Shown: positions 24,930 to 32,759, counted from the first letter of the stretch. The stretch is DNA of 51,965 nucleotides from Oscillospiraceae bacterium (GCA_029006135.1 JAQXGE010000083.1:1-51965), one strand, 5' to 3'. A program made the numbers and translations. The notes: a model not told the origin generated them from the sequence alone.

Positions 24930-26441
24930 TTATCCCAGCAGCTTGCGCTTCTTTACCCCGAAAGTGCCTTCGTCCGCAGCCAAAAGGCTATAATTGTAAC
25001 TCACATTATGCTGCTTGTCCCGACGCAGGGGACGAACAGAAAGGTCTTTCCCGCCCAAGTGCGTTACAGTGCCCGGCTCAGTATCCTCAATAGTCAATTC
25101 AATGGTTTCGCCCGGCTCCAGTTCCAGTTCGACCGAACAGGCCGGAACCTCGCTTGCGTGAAAGCTGCCTTTTGCGGGATAACGCAAAGGATTGGCTGAA
25201 TGGTAGAAGGTAGAACTCACATGTTTGCGCAGGCAGATGCAGCGCAATTCTTCCGGGGTAAGGCCGGAAGCTTTGCGGCGGGGCTGCGACCTAATGGCGT
25301 GTCCCATCTGATGGTAAATGTCCGTCGTGTCCAGCCCGCTTGAACAGTACAGCCAGGTGCAAAAATTCCGCCGCAGCGCGTGGCAGGTCAGCATGGAGCG
25401 CAGCTGCTTGTTCTGTGCCGTTTCGTCAAAAAGATAGGCGCGCTTGGCGGTGAGAGCTTCGAAAAAGTCAGGCCGGCGCAGCAGCTCGGGAACCAAATCG
25501 CGGATCTTGTTGTTTATAGCAGTTACCGTGCGGGAATCGTCGCTGAACCCGTTTTCCGCTGCACCGCCGCAGAGCAGATGTAAAGAAAGGTCGCCATATT
25601 GACGCTCCATTTCCTCGCGCTGTTCCATGAGAGTTTCCCCGAGTTCTTTGGAGAGCGGGACAACACGGTAAGCAGCTCCAGTCTTTGTAATCTCGGTCCG
25701 CTTGCCGCTCGAGTTAATCTGCCCGGTTACAGTCAGAAAGTACATGGTACCCTGGGAGGAACTGACTGCCTGGATGGAGCCATAAAGCAGACCCATCATT
25801 TCGCTGATGCGCAGGCCGGTGTCGGCCAGAATCTTCACCTGAATCGGCAGCGTAGAAGATGTAAGTTCTTTCTGAAGGAGTTCCGCCGGAAGGCTGCGGG
25901 CGCTGTCAATAATATCCAAAAGCTCCTGCTGATGGGAAGGCTTGCTGTTATAGCGCTTCGGAATAACGGGAATCGGGAGTCCTTCAACCTGCTTCAAATC
26001 CTGAATGAGTTCGTAGAGGAGGTTCATCCGCTTGCGTGCGGAGGACGGAGCCTCCTTGCCATAGGACCAGGAGTCTACCTTCCGGGCGGCGGCCAACGCA
26101 TTGAGACAGATGGTTTCCTGGAGAAGCCGATAGGCTTCGTCATCCAAATCCCCAACTCGAAGCGTGCCCAACTCATTAATCAGAGTATTGAACTGGTGGC
26201 GATATTCCTTCATCGTTGTGGCGCCCCAATCCGAAAGATGCAGGTGGAAGAAAGTTTCTTCAAAATCACGGGCAATGACTGCGAGTTCGGTGGTGACAGC
26301 GGGATCGGGGTCAGATTCAGGTTCGGTACTCAGCAAGCCCCGCTGGGCCATCAGGGTGATTAGATGGGAAGCTGCTTCCTCCCGATGCTCCCAAACATCC
26401 TGCGTATCTTTGCCATATATCGTGAAGGAGATTAACGTGAT
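24930..26441 (-). pseudogene. Tyrosine recombinase lacking a clear start
   Basis: A tyrosine recombinase/integrase: catalytic Arg in ADTGLRISEM, Lys region in KTGAAYRVVPLS, HxxR in CHALRRNF, a following H in QMGHAI, and a C-terminal extension of ~120 residues after the catalytic part. The 473-codon form starts at ATG 26351, but the frame is open and protein-like 30 codons further (..SFTIYGKDTQDVWEHREEAASHLITL..) up to a TGA at 26442-26444, with no ATG/GTG/TTG in that part. So the true N-terminus was lost or changed. It may still be made from ATG 26351, which has no good ribosome binding site. Probably an element integrase next to tRNA-Pro. Confidence 0.7.
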
Positions 26442-26579
26442 TCAGCCATCCGTGATTATCTGCTGTGGAAAACCGACATATGCGTTACACTGAAAAAGTA
26501 CGATTCTATTTATGCCATTGACTATGTCGATGGTTGGTTTGGATTTGCAACAGATCTGCCTAATACTCTAATTTTATGA
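26436..26579 (+). pseudogene. Unidentified coding remnant
   Basis: A 47-codon open stretch without start codon, reading ..AIRDYLLWKTDICV.. to ..ATDLPNTLIL stop. It has protein-like composition (aromatic and charged residues) but I recognise no family. It touches the truncated 5' end of the integrase, so the two abut at a rearrangement point near 26436-26444. Confidence 0.3.
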
Positions 26580-26671
26580 CAAAAAACTGTGGTTTCATTA
26601 CAAAAAAGTGGAAAAGGAGCAAAGCATCTGCTTTAATAAATATGGGCTTACCACATAAAAGGAGGCCGACA

Positions 26672-27280
26672 ATGGATGAACCGATAGAATCCATCACGCA
26701 AAAATGTCTTCAGGAAAACCTGATTGACGAAGACCAAACCAAATGGTTACGGTATTCGTTGGAATGCCGAGTCATGAATATTGGAGGTTTCTGCATTTTG
26801 CTTGCCATAGGGGTGCTGATTGCCCCATTTCCACAGGTGCTGCTTTTGAATCTTGGAGTGGCTTTTTTACGCAAAAGGACCAATGGTCTGCATATGCCTA
26901 CGAAGCTATCCTGTTTTGCTTTTTCACTCCTTTGTGAGTTTGTATGTTTATATGTGATCCGTTTTTTGGCCGCTGGCAGATTATTTCTTTCGATTGCTCT
27001 GTTTGTGGTATCGTCCGCATTGATTCTCTGGTTGGCTCCCTGTAACAATAAGAAAATCCATCTTAGCCAGGACGAGCTGCAAGAAGCCAGTAAAGGAGTA
27101 CACATCCGATTGGCAATATATCTTTTAATCGTGATTATCTTATTTGTACGGACGCCACAGCTTGCCCAATACACTGGTTGTCGCGGAATTTGCGGTTGCT
27201 TTTATTTGCTGCCTGTCTGGGCGTCCCATTTTGCAGGATGGGAAAATCGTGGGAGCTGTTACCCGTGCTCTCGCCAATGA
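26672..27280 (+). pseudogene. AgrB-like peptide-processing protease, C-terminally broken
   Basis: Starts at ATG 26672 behind AAAAGGAGG. Five or so hydrophobic segments and the AgrB catalytic pair: His in RKRTNGLHMPT and Cys seven residues later (KLSC). About 165 residues look normal (to PQLAQYT), then the frame turns into non-homologous sequence, while a +1 frame carries a SpoIVB fragment. No agrD precursor or agrCA two-component genes are nearby. Likely a decayed quorum-sensing gene; an AgrB-like protein missing only its last helices could in principle retain some function. Confidence 0.72.
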
Positions 27281-27335
27281 ATCGGCCATGGGGTAGGGAG
27301 TTTTTATCGAGAATATGCTGGGCGCGGCAGGATAA
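27177..27335 (+). pseudogene. SpoIVB peptidase C-terminal remnant
   Basis: Frame +1 relative to the AgrB-like gene, reading ..CLSGRPILQDGKIVGAVT.. then an in-frame TAG (27294-27296) and GVFIENMLGAAG before TAA. This matches the end of SpoIVB-type S55 peptidases, where MSGSP carries the catalytic serine and YGIFIENML closes the protein. Only the last ~50 codons remain, broken by one stop. Confidence 0.6.
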
Positions 27336-27343
27336 TATTCATG

Positions 27344-27364
27344 CCAGGGGTATATCACCTCTGG
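27344..27364. terminator. Hairpin CCAGGGGT/ACCTCTGG
   Basis: Stem 27344-27351 with 27357-27364 (one mismatch), followed by CTATTTTATTG. It probably ended the lost SpoIVB transcript and insulates the acetyltransferase promoter. Confidence 0.5.
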
Positions 27365-27380
27365 CTATTTTATTGTTCTG

Positions 27381-27389
27381 TGCTATAAT
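27381..27389 (+). promoter_or_regulatory. Extended -10 promoter of the acetyltransferase
   Basis: TGCTATAAT; a weak -35 CTGGCT lies 17 nt upstream (27361-27366). The predicted leader to the gene start is about 140 nt. Confidence 0.6.
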
Positions 27390-27456
27390 TGTTAAAGCGA
27401 ACACAGTGCTTACTGCGTTTTGATAGATACTTTTCCGGTGGAAGGGGATGCTCATC

Positions 27457-27510
27457 ATGATGAATTACATACGAAAGACACAGCACACGCAGGGGAATGT
27501 TATCAATTGA
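27457..27510 (+). CDS. Putative 17-residue leader peptide
   Basis: Small open frame MMNYIRKTQHTQGNVIN with GAAGGGG (27441-27447) at a proper distance before the first ATG. It lies in the mRNA leader of the acetyltransferase gene, in a different frame, and its 3' end and stop (TGA 27508-27510) run into the first hairpin arms. The size and position are those of leader peptides in translational attenuators. Existence of the peptide is inference. Confidence 0.5.
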   Translation: MMNYIRKTQHTQGNVIN

Positions 27511-27532
27511 TTCCCTGCCTCAACGGGAGAAT
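27489..27532 (+). promoter_or_regulatory. Alternative-hairpin attenuator candidate
   Basis: Three arms: GCAGGGGAAT (27489-27498), ATTCCCTGC (27510-27518) and GGGAGAAT (27525-27532). Arm 1 pairs with arm 2 (one bulged G); arm 2 can instead pair with arm 3 (one bulged G), which contains the ribosome binding site of the acetyltransferase. The two folds are mutually exclusive. Arm 1 is inside the leader peptide frame. Confidence 0.5.
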
Positions 27533-27536
27533 TTCT

Positions 27537-27992
27537 ATGAATCAAATTACGTTAGCAAAAATCGATGAGAGCAATTTCTTAGATGCATTTAACTTGAAAC
27601 TGGGGCCCGGGCAGGAACGGTTTGTTTCTCATCCTATAAGAAGCTTGGCTCAGGCTTATGTGTATTACCACCAATGTACTCCGTTTGGCATATTTTGCGA
27701 ATCGGTCATGGTGGGTTATGTGATGGTAATTTACGATTACGATCTGAAGGAATATGACATTTGGCATATGATGATTGATGAGCGTTATCAGGGAAAGGGC
27801 TACGGAAAAGCAGCGATACAAAGATGTCTGGCATATATTGCTGAAAAGCCTTTTGGAGACTCGGATAAAGTTGTCCTGACCTGCCACAAAGATAATATGC
27901 ACGCACTTACTTTGTACAAAAAACTCGGCTTTATGGAAACCGGGAATTTTGATGAGGACGAAATTGAATTGGCAATTCATCTGAATTATTAA
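27537..27992 (+). CDS. Spermine/diamine-type N-acetyltransferase (BltD-like)
   Basis: 151 residues of GNAT fold. Acetyl-CoA loop DERYQGKGYGKAA near residue 85, the partner segment DNMHALTLYKKLGF near 125, and an aromatic-rich middle. The overall pattern resembles BltD-like polyamine acetyltransferases, which modify spermidine/spermine or similar amines. Start ATG 27537, six nt after GGGAGA. The leader carries a putative peptide and alternative hairpins, so expression may be inducible at translation. Substrate remains inferred. Confidence 0.82.
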   Translation: MNQITLAKIDESNFLDAFNLKLGPGQERFVSHPIRSLAQAYVYYHQCTPFGIFCESVMVGYVMVIYDYDLKEYDIWHMMIDERYQGKGYGKAAIQRCLAYIAEKPFGDSDKVVLTCHKDNMHALTLYKKLGFMETGNFDEDEIELAIHLNY

Positions 27993-28003
27993 ATCAATAC
28001 TGT

Positions 28004-28034
28004 AACAGCCATATACTTCGGTATATGGCTGTTT
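28004..28034 (+). terminator. Terminator after acetyltransferase
   Basis: AACAGCCATATAC-TTCG-GTATATGGCTGTTT, a perfect stem with a stable tetraloop. Confidence 0.9.
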
Positions 28035-28202
28035 GCATCTAATAGAGCTGCTATTGTTTTCCTGTGAATTAGTCGCTTTGAAACTTTTTTCTGGCTAATG
28101 TCATGCTTTGTGAAAAATCAGAGAATGAGTAAATGTTCGGCGAATGTTCACCCCTCACACTGTTGATGAAGCAAATTTTGTGAGTATAATGTAATTGGTG
28201 AT

Positions 28203-28421
28203 GTGGCACCGACCGTCATCAACACATTCCTGGAAAAATACGACTTTTCCGGCAAGAAGGTCGTCTTGTTTGCCACTTCCGGCGGAAGCGGTTTTGGAAA
28301 TACCGTGGCAGAGCTGAAAGGAAGCGTGTCTGAATCCGCGGAACTGATTGAAGGCGATCTTTTGAATGGGCAGCAGACCTATCAGAGCTTGACGGAATGG
28401 GCAGATGGTCTGAAACTGTGA
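28203..28421 (+). pseudogene. Flavodoxin C-terminal fragment
   Basis: About 72 codons (APTVINTFLEKYDF, then VVLFATSGGSGFGNT) that match the second half of flavodoxin_4-type proteins. The upstream frame has only ..EYNVIGDV before a stop, so the N-terminal FMN-binding half is deleted internally. No ribosome binding site. The following 28422-28659 holds no recognisable gene. Confidence 0.75.
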
Positions 28422-28659
28422 TACTATGAAGTGGCCAAGAATGGTGGGCATGGGCACTGCAGACGGTCCACAAAAACGCCGGTGGGGGGCCGGAAGCCGA
28501 CACGGCAGGAAATATGAAACCGCGGCAAGGCGGTGCCCCGAGGGGGCTGCGGAGCCGGAATCAGCAGTGAAAATTGTCTGCTATTACTCCGTTCAGAACA
28601 ATCGGAGCAGCAGAAAGCATTGACTGTTTTCTCCCGTCAATCATAAGGAAGGCAGCACT

Positions 28660-29052
28660 ATGAAAAAAGTGGCATTTATATGCGTGCACAATTCCTGCCG
28701 CAGTCAGATCGCCGAGGCGCTGGGGCGGAAGCTGGCAGGGGATGCGTTTGAGAGCTATTCTGCCGGGACGGAGCGGAAAGACCATATCAACCCCGACGCT
28801 GTCCGGCTGATGAAGAGTCTTTATAGCATTGATATGGAAGCGGACGGTCCGCACAGCAAGCTTTTGTCCGAAATTCCGCCCGTGGATGTGGTCATCACCA
28901 TGGGCTGTAATGTCCAATGCCCGTTCCTGCCCTGTGAGAAAAGGGAGGACTGGGGCCTCGAGGACCCCACGGGACAGCCGGATGAGGTGTTCTTGCAGAC
29001 CATCCGGAAAATCGAACAGAAAGTGCTTGCACTGAAAGCAGAACTTAAATAA
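28660..29052 (+). CDS. ArsC-like arsenate reductase / low-MW phosphatase
   Basis: 130 residues with the low-molecular-weight phosphatase signature CVHNSCRSQ (CX5R) at residues 8-14 and late cysteines in GCNVQCPFLPC and the DP motif EDPTG. In thioredoxin-linked ArsC, three cysteines relay the disulfide; here the late Cys pair is compatible with that. ArsR and arsenite exporter genes are absent, so arsenate reduction is not certain. It is the intact twin of the frameshifted gene at 11348. Start ATG 28660. Confidence 0.88.
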   Translation: MKKVAFICVHNSCRSQIAEALGRKLAGDAFESYSAGTERKDHINPDAVRLMKSLYSIDMEADGPHSKLLSEIPPVDVVITMGCNVQCPFLPCEKREDWGLEDPTGQPDEVFLQTIRKIEQKVLALKAELK

Positions 29053-29065
29053 CAACACCGGCAGA
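29043..29065 (+). repeat. 23-bp direct repeat, left copy
   Basis: Starts ACTTAAATAAC in the last arsC codons and ends in the terminator stem; identical to 30421-30443. The two copies flank the Rrf2/EFR1 gene pair. Confidence 0.85.
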
Positions 29066-29094
29066 GGTTATTTCCTCTGCCGGTGTGACTTTTA
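29055..29094 (+). terminator. Terminator after arsC-like gene
   Basis: ACACCGGCAGAGG / CCTCTGCCGGTGT, a perfect 13-bp stem followed by GACTTTT. Confidence 0.85.
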
Positions 29095-29520
29095 AATCTG
29101 ATCGTGGTAGATTTCCAAAATGTCCTGCAGCGTAACGGATTTCAGACTATCTGCCAAACCGAGACGAATCGGATCGTAGGATTTCGACAAAACCGTGTTG
29201 ATATTTTTTCCCACCGGACATAGGGGAGAAGGGTTCTGGTGCACGCCAAACAATTTCTCCAGCATATCAGGATCCACGCACATACAAACCCGATACAACG
29301 TAATTTCCTCGGGAGGGCAGCAAAGCTGTGCTCCGCCGGTTCCAAATTTCACAGAAATCATCCGATCTTTTTTGAGGGCACTCAAAATTTTTCGGATCAC
29401 AGCCGGGTTGCAACCGCTGGATATGGCGAGTAGGTCGCTGGTGACCTTGTGGCTTTCCCCAAATTCATGAATGAAAATCAGGCAATGAACAGCAATGGAG
29501 CATTTGTTGCTGATATGCAT
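29092..29520 (-). CDS. Rrf2-family regulator
   Basis: 142 residues from ATG 29520 behind GGAGGTGG. Winged helix typical of Rrf2 (HISNKCSIAVHCLIFI, then SSGCNPAVIRKILSALKKDRMI). Rrf2 proteins such as IscR/NsrR bind a FeS cluster through three Cys; here candidate Cys occur in LCCPPEE and CMCVDP but the classical C-x5-C-x7-C spacing is not clear. Divergent from the EFR1 ferredoxin gene, which it probably controls. Confidence 0.88.
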   Translation of the reverse strand: MHISNKCSIAVHCLIFIHEFGESHKVTSDLLAISSGCNPAVIRKILSALKKDRMISVKFGTGGAQLCCPPEEITLYRVCMCVDPDMLEKLFGVHQNPSPLCPVGKNINTVLSKSYDPIRLGLADSLKSVTLQDILEIYHDQI

Positions 29521-29541
29521 GGGACCACCTCCATCTTTTAT

Positions 29542-29630
29542 ATTATACCACACAGGATGCAGGGCGTAAATCTTGACATTCTATTTGCCGGGTGGTAGAA
29601 TCACAAAAGATGTAATTCTAAATTTTACAT
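29542..29630. promoter_or_regulatory. Divergent promoters with a dyad operator
   Basis: Rightward: TTGACA (29573-29578), 17 nt, TAGAAT (29596-29601). Leftward: TTTACG (29565-29570), 17 nt, TATAAT (29542-29547). A symmetrical ATGTAA-N9-TTACAT (29610-29630) lies just after the rightward start and could be the Rrf2 site. Confidence 0.7.
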
Positions 29631-29646
29631 ATGGAGGATACCGCTT

Positions 29647-30411
29647 ATGAAATGCGCTCTGATTGAATTCAGCCCGACAGGCGGCACAGAAAAGGCCGGA
29701 AAGATTCTGTGCTCTGCTCTCGGCACCGAGACCAATATCTTTGATCTGGCAAATCCGACCCTGGATTACAGCGCTTTTTCCGCTGACCGAGAGACCATTG
29801 CGGTGATTGCCATGCCATCTTACGGAGGTCGGGTTCCTGCGTTGGCGGCGGAACGGCTGAAAAAGGTTCACGGCAACGACATACCCTGTGTTTTGCTGTG
29901 TGTTTACGGAAATCGTGCCTACGAAGATACGTTAGTCGAGATGGAAGATCTGGCAAAAGAATGCGGATTCCGTGTGGTTGCCGCAGTGGCGGCAATTGCG
30001 GAACACTCCATCATGCACCAATATGCCGCAGGGCGTCCTGATGCCGAAGATACGGCAAAGCTGAGAGAAATCGGGGATCAGATCCTGCAAAAGCTGTCCC
30101 ATACCTCCGGGGAGGACAGCTTTGTGATTCCCGGCCACCGTCCTTATAAAAAGGCCGGTGGGGCGGGATTGGTGCCCAAGGCAAACGATTCCTGCATCGA
30201 ATGCGGCCTGTGCGCTGCCGAATGCCCGGCAGGAGCCATTGACCGGGAAAATCCCAAGAAAACCGATAAAACAAAATGTATTTCCTGCATGCGATGCATG
30301 GTACGCTGTCCTCACGGCGCAAGAAAAATCAACGGTGCGATGGTTGCCACTGCAGCTTTAGCAATCAAAAAAGCATGCAGCGTTCGCAAAGAATGCGAGC
30401 TGTATCTTTGA
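29647..30411 (+). CDS. EFR1-type flavodoxin-like/ferredoxin protein
   Basis: 254 residues. The N-terminal two thirds are a flavodoxin-like domain (FSPTGGTEKAG as the FMN phosphate loop, MPSYGGRVPALA), and the C-terminus carries two 4Fe-4S motifs, CIECGLCAAECP and CISCMRCMVRCP. EFR1 proteins are cytoplasmic electron carriers found widely in anaerobes. Start ATG 29647 follows GGAGG. Divergent from its likely Rrf2 regulator. Confidence 0.93.
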   Translation: MKCALIEFSPTGGTEKAGKILCSALGTETNIFDLANPTLDYSAFSADRETIAVIAMPSYGGRVPALAAERLKKVHGNDIPCVLLCVYGNRAYEDTLVEMEDLAKECGFRVVAAVAAIAEHSIMHQYAAGRPDAEDTAKLREIGDQILQKLSHTSGEDSFVIPGHRPYKKAGGAGLVPKANDSCIECGLCAAECPAGAIDRENPKKTDKTKCISCMRCMVRCPHGARKINGAMVATAALAIKKACSVRKECELYL

Positions 30412-30420
30412 TAAAATGGT

Positions 30421-30443
30421 ACTTAAATAACAACACCGGCAGA
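30421..30443 (+). repeat. 23-bp direct repeat, right copy
   Basis: Identical to 29043-29065. It begins a third member of the ACACCGGCAGA hairpin family (CACCGG 30434-30439 / CCGGTG 30461-30466), which ends the EFR1 transcript. Confidence 0.85.
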
Positions 30444-30512
30444 TGAAATTTTTCCGTCTTCCGGTGTATATTTATTCTTCTGCAGCACACGAAGATTCCG
30501 AGAAAAACCGCA

Positions 30513-30550
30513 CTGCATAGGCCCGATGGAGTTCCATCGGGCCTATGCAG
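30513..30550. repeat. Perfect 18-bp inverted repeat
   Basis: CTGCATAGGCCCGATGGA, a GT turn, and its exact complement. A second hairpin TTCCCGCC/GGCGGGAA follows at 30559-30588 and a T7 run near 30600. Apart from these structures, 30412-30662 holds no gene. Confidence 0.85.
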
Positions 30551-30662
30551 CATAAAGAATTCCCGCCCTGCTTTCGCATGGCGGGAACTAAGTGAATATT
30601 TTTTTCGACTGTCTACTTAACAGGGGGCTCAAAAGGGACGGTCTGGCACGGGCTTTTTAGAA

Positions 30663-31787
30663 TCACACATCTCTGTCCAGGTGGAAATACATCATCTCCC
30701 AAACAGCAGGCGCATCATAAGCCTCTGTGACAACACCGTTTTCAATCCGTTCCAGGGTCGCTGTCCCGGAAAAACGATCATAGGTGGGATCCAAATCCAT
30801 GCACCGCAGCATCAGCTTTTGGAATTTCGTAGGATCTACGCCTTGGTCTGCCAGCAGCGAAAAACTGGTCAGCATGCTGTTTACATGATATGTGATGCGG
30901 AAATGCCCCTCATCACCCTCATACTCATAAACCAGCTTTTCATGATAATGCTTTCCGGTCTCCTTGCTGAGCGTCGGATTCAGCTGACTGAACTGAACCT
31001 TCGATGCATCGTCACAAATTAGTTTATCTCCCTTCGCCAACATAAAAATGGGAAGATGGGTGTATCCATACTTTTTCGTACTGGTAAGATAGCAGCTGAT
31101 TACTGTATAAGGTCCAATCTTTGCTCTTCCCCAATACCAGTGATGGAGCACATTCATCATAGGTGCGTTGCCCCAGTTATGGTCATGGTATCCAACGCCA
31201 TCATAGGTCTCCGCTTTTCCGGCTACAAGCACTTGCGCATGAGTTTCACCCTCCGGTACAGAGGGAAGCCAGGCAAAATATTTCTTGTCTCCAAAGAATA
31301 CATGGCCCGTCTGCGGACGCCAGGAGGGGACCGACCTTGTCAATGTAATGTCCGCCTCAATCTTTTCTGTTTTGATCACGATGTGATACTCGTGCAGGTC
31401 TCCTTCAAAACGGTTGTCACCAATTTGCACCGAACAGCGATCCTTAGAAAAAGAGCAGGACTCTGCAGGATAGGAGACCATATCGGCCACCTCTGTACCG
31501 TCCGCACGAGTCAACTCAACTTTTACGCTTGGGTGGAACCCTTCCGCATTATCTGTTGGATTATTGGAAAAAAACGTGACTACCAGTGTAGAGCCGTCAT
31601 TCATTTTTGCGTCATAATACCACCACTCATACTCGCCCTTCTGACCGGTGGTTCTCAGAGCATCCTCTCTGATCTGAATCGTATCGGAAAGGCCCAAACG
31701 CTGGTAGTCCTCCTGACTGCCGACAATTTTAGCTGTCTCTTTGGCCGTTTTCAAACTCCTTTCGGCTTGCATTAGAAACGCTGACAT
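30663..31787 (-). CDS. CrtC/AttH-like lipocalin-fold protein
   Basis: About 374 residues, no signal peptide. The motif GEYEWWYYDA near residue 50 and repeated Trp/Tyr/His-rich strands (FFGDKKYFAWL, GVGYHDHNWGN, WYWGRAKIG) match the carotenoid 1,2-hydratase (CrtC)/AttH superfamily of double lipocalin-like barrels, whose members act on isoprenoids or polyketide-like molecules. Carotenoid genes are absent. The start is uncertain: ATG 31787 lies inside the operator with a leader of about 10 nt; ATG 31772 is the next choice, and neither has a ribosome binding site. Function here is unknown. Confidence 0.75.
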   Translation of the reverse strand: MSAFLMQAERSLKTAKETAKIVGSQEDYQRLGLSDTIQIREDALRTTGQKGEYEWWYYDAKMNDGSTLVVTFFSNNPTDNAEGFHPSVKVELTRADGTEVADMVSYPAESCSFSKDRCSVQIGDNRFEGDLHEYHIVIKTEKIEADITLTRSVPSWRPQTGHVFFGDKKYFAWLPSVPEGETHAQVLVAGKAETYDGVGYHDHNWGNAPMMNVLHHWYWGRAKIGPYTVISCYLTSTKKYGYTHLPIFMLAKGDKLICDDASKVQFSQLNPTLSKETGKHYHEKLVYEYEGDEGHFRITYHVNSMLTSFSLLADQGVDPTKFQKLMLRCMDLDPTYDRFSGTATLERIENGVVTEAYDAPAVWEMMYFHLDRDV

Positions 31788-31832
31788 TTGTCAACGTTAT
31801 TGTATTATAACCATCTATCACTGGCCTGTCAA
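31777..31832 (-). promoter_or_regulatory. Promoter with 22-bp palindromic operator
   Basis: Leftward TTGACA (31827-31832), 17 nt, TATAAT (31804-31809). Immediately downstream lies the palindrome AACGYTGACA-N2-TGTCARCGTT (31777-31798; one mismatched pair), over the transcription start. It is the obvious site for the TetR protein encoded next. Confidence 0.85.
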
Positions 31833-31849
31833 TCAATTCTGCGAAAGCC

Positions 31850-32431
31850 TTACACTTCCGTTGAATTGTCAGCGTTTGCGGCCGGATGCTTCATGATAAT
31901 CTCCGGATTCCCAAAATACGCCGCAAACTCATCAATGTCCTGATGAAATTCTTCTTCCTCCGCATGGGTGACCTCATACAAGAACAGAGCACTCAGCCCT
32001 GCCACAAAAAAAGTATAGGAAGGTTCTCGGATAAATTTCTCGCCTTCCTCCACCAGCTCCAGCACTTCCCGCAATTTCTCATGCATGACTTCCAGAAAGA
32101 TTCCCTGTTGGTGATCCCGAATCATTAGATTCAGCAGGTCCTTTTTCTGAGCAAAAAAACGTGTTGCCTCCTCCGTAAAGGTGCACAGCGTAAACCGCTT
32201 CATTTCCAGCAAATGACGTTCAAAGGCTGCATAGCCACTCAGCACAGAATAGCGCAATACATCCTCTTTCTGGTCAAAAAGCTGATAAAATGTTTGCCTC
32301 GACAGATTTGCCTCCTGGCAAAGCATCGTAATCGTAATCCGCTGAAAGGGCTGCTTTTGCATCAGCCGCATCAGTGCAGCTTCCAGCTCCTGCTGTGAAC
32401 GCACGGCACTGGCATGTTTGCCTTCATACAT
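31850..32431 (-). CDS. TetR-family regulator
   Basis: 193 residues from ATG 32431 (AGAGGG 8 nt upstream; GTG 32440 is an alternative). The N-terminal helix-turn-helix is typical (RITITMLCQEANLSRQTFYQLFDQK), and the C-terminal helical domain should bind a small ligand. It ends 62 nt before the CrtC-like gene, whose promoter has the palindrome, so it most likely represses that gene. Upstream is the alcohol dehydrogenase. Confidence 0.9.
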   Translation of the reverse strand: MYEGKHASAVRSQQELEAALMRLMQKQPFQRITITMLCQEANLSRQTFYQLFDQKEDVLRYSVLSGYAAFERHLLEMKRFTLCTFTEEATRFFAQKKDLLNLMIRDHQQGIFLEVMHEKLREVLELVEEGEKFIREPSYTFFVAGLSALFLYEVTHAEEEEFHQDIDEFAAYFGNPEIIMKHPAANADNSTEV

Positions 32432-32759
32432 ATCTGACACCCTCTTCTTCGTTCTGACGATTTTCCTTCTTGGTATGGTAAAGCCAATCCTTTTGCAGTA
32501 TCATCACGCCTTGCAAAACTCTTATGTTCTGGATTGCAAAGAGTGTAGACTAACTGGATAAATTCTCCGGAGAAAGATTTTTTCTGCCTTTCGTCCAGAG
32601 CCGCATCAATGCAGTGAAAAGGGGAGATGCAGTATTTCACCAGATATGAAAGAAAATTATGCGTTTGTTATGAATGAGTAACTTCTGCCGAGCACGCAAT
32701 TGTCCAAGGGGCGTAAGCAGGCAGTTGTTTATCTCCTTCATAATGTGACAAGAATCTAT
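32432..32759. other. Gene-free stretch between adh and tetR
   Basis: No convincing gene or consensus promoter seen. There are near-direct repeats TTGCAAAACTC/TTGCAAAGAGT (about 32511 and 32534). The tetR promoter must lie here but I cannot place it. Confidence 0.4.

Noticed and set aside
27396-27536. T-box or other known riboswitch in the acetyltransferase leader
   Set aside because: No T-box core or other conserved riboswitch sequence is seen; a leader-peptide attenuator fits better.
28426-28623. 65-codon gene between the flavodoxin fragment and arsC
   Set aside because: No start signal, basic low-complexity composition, no family resemblance.
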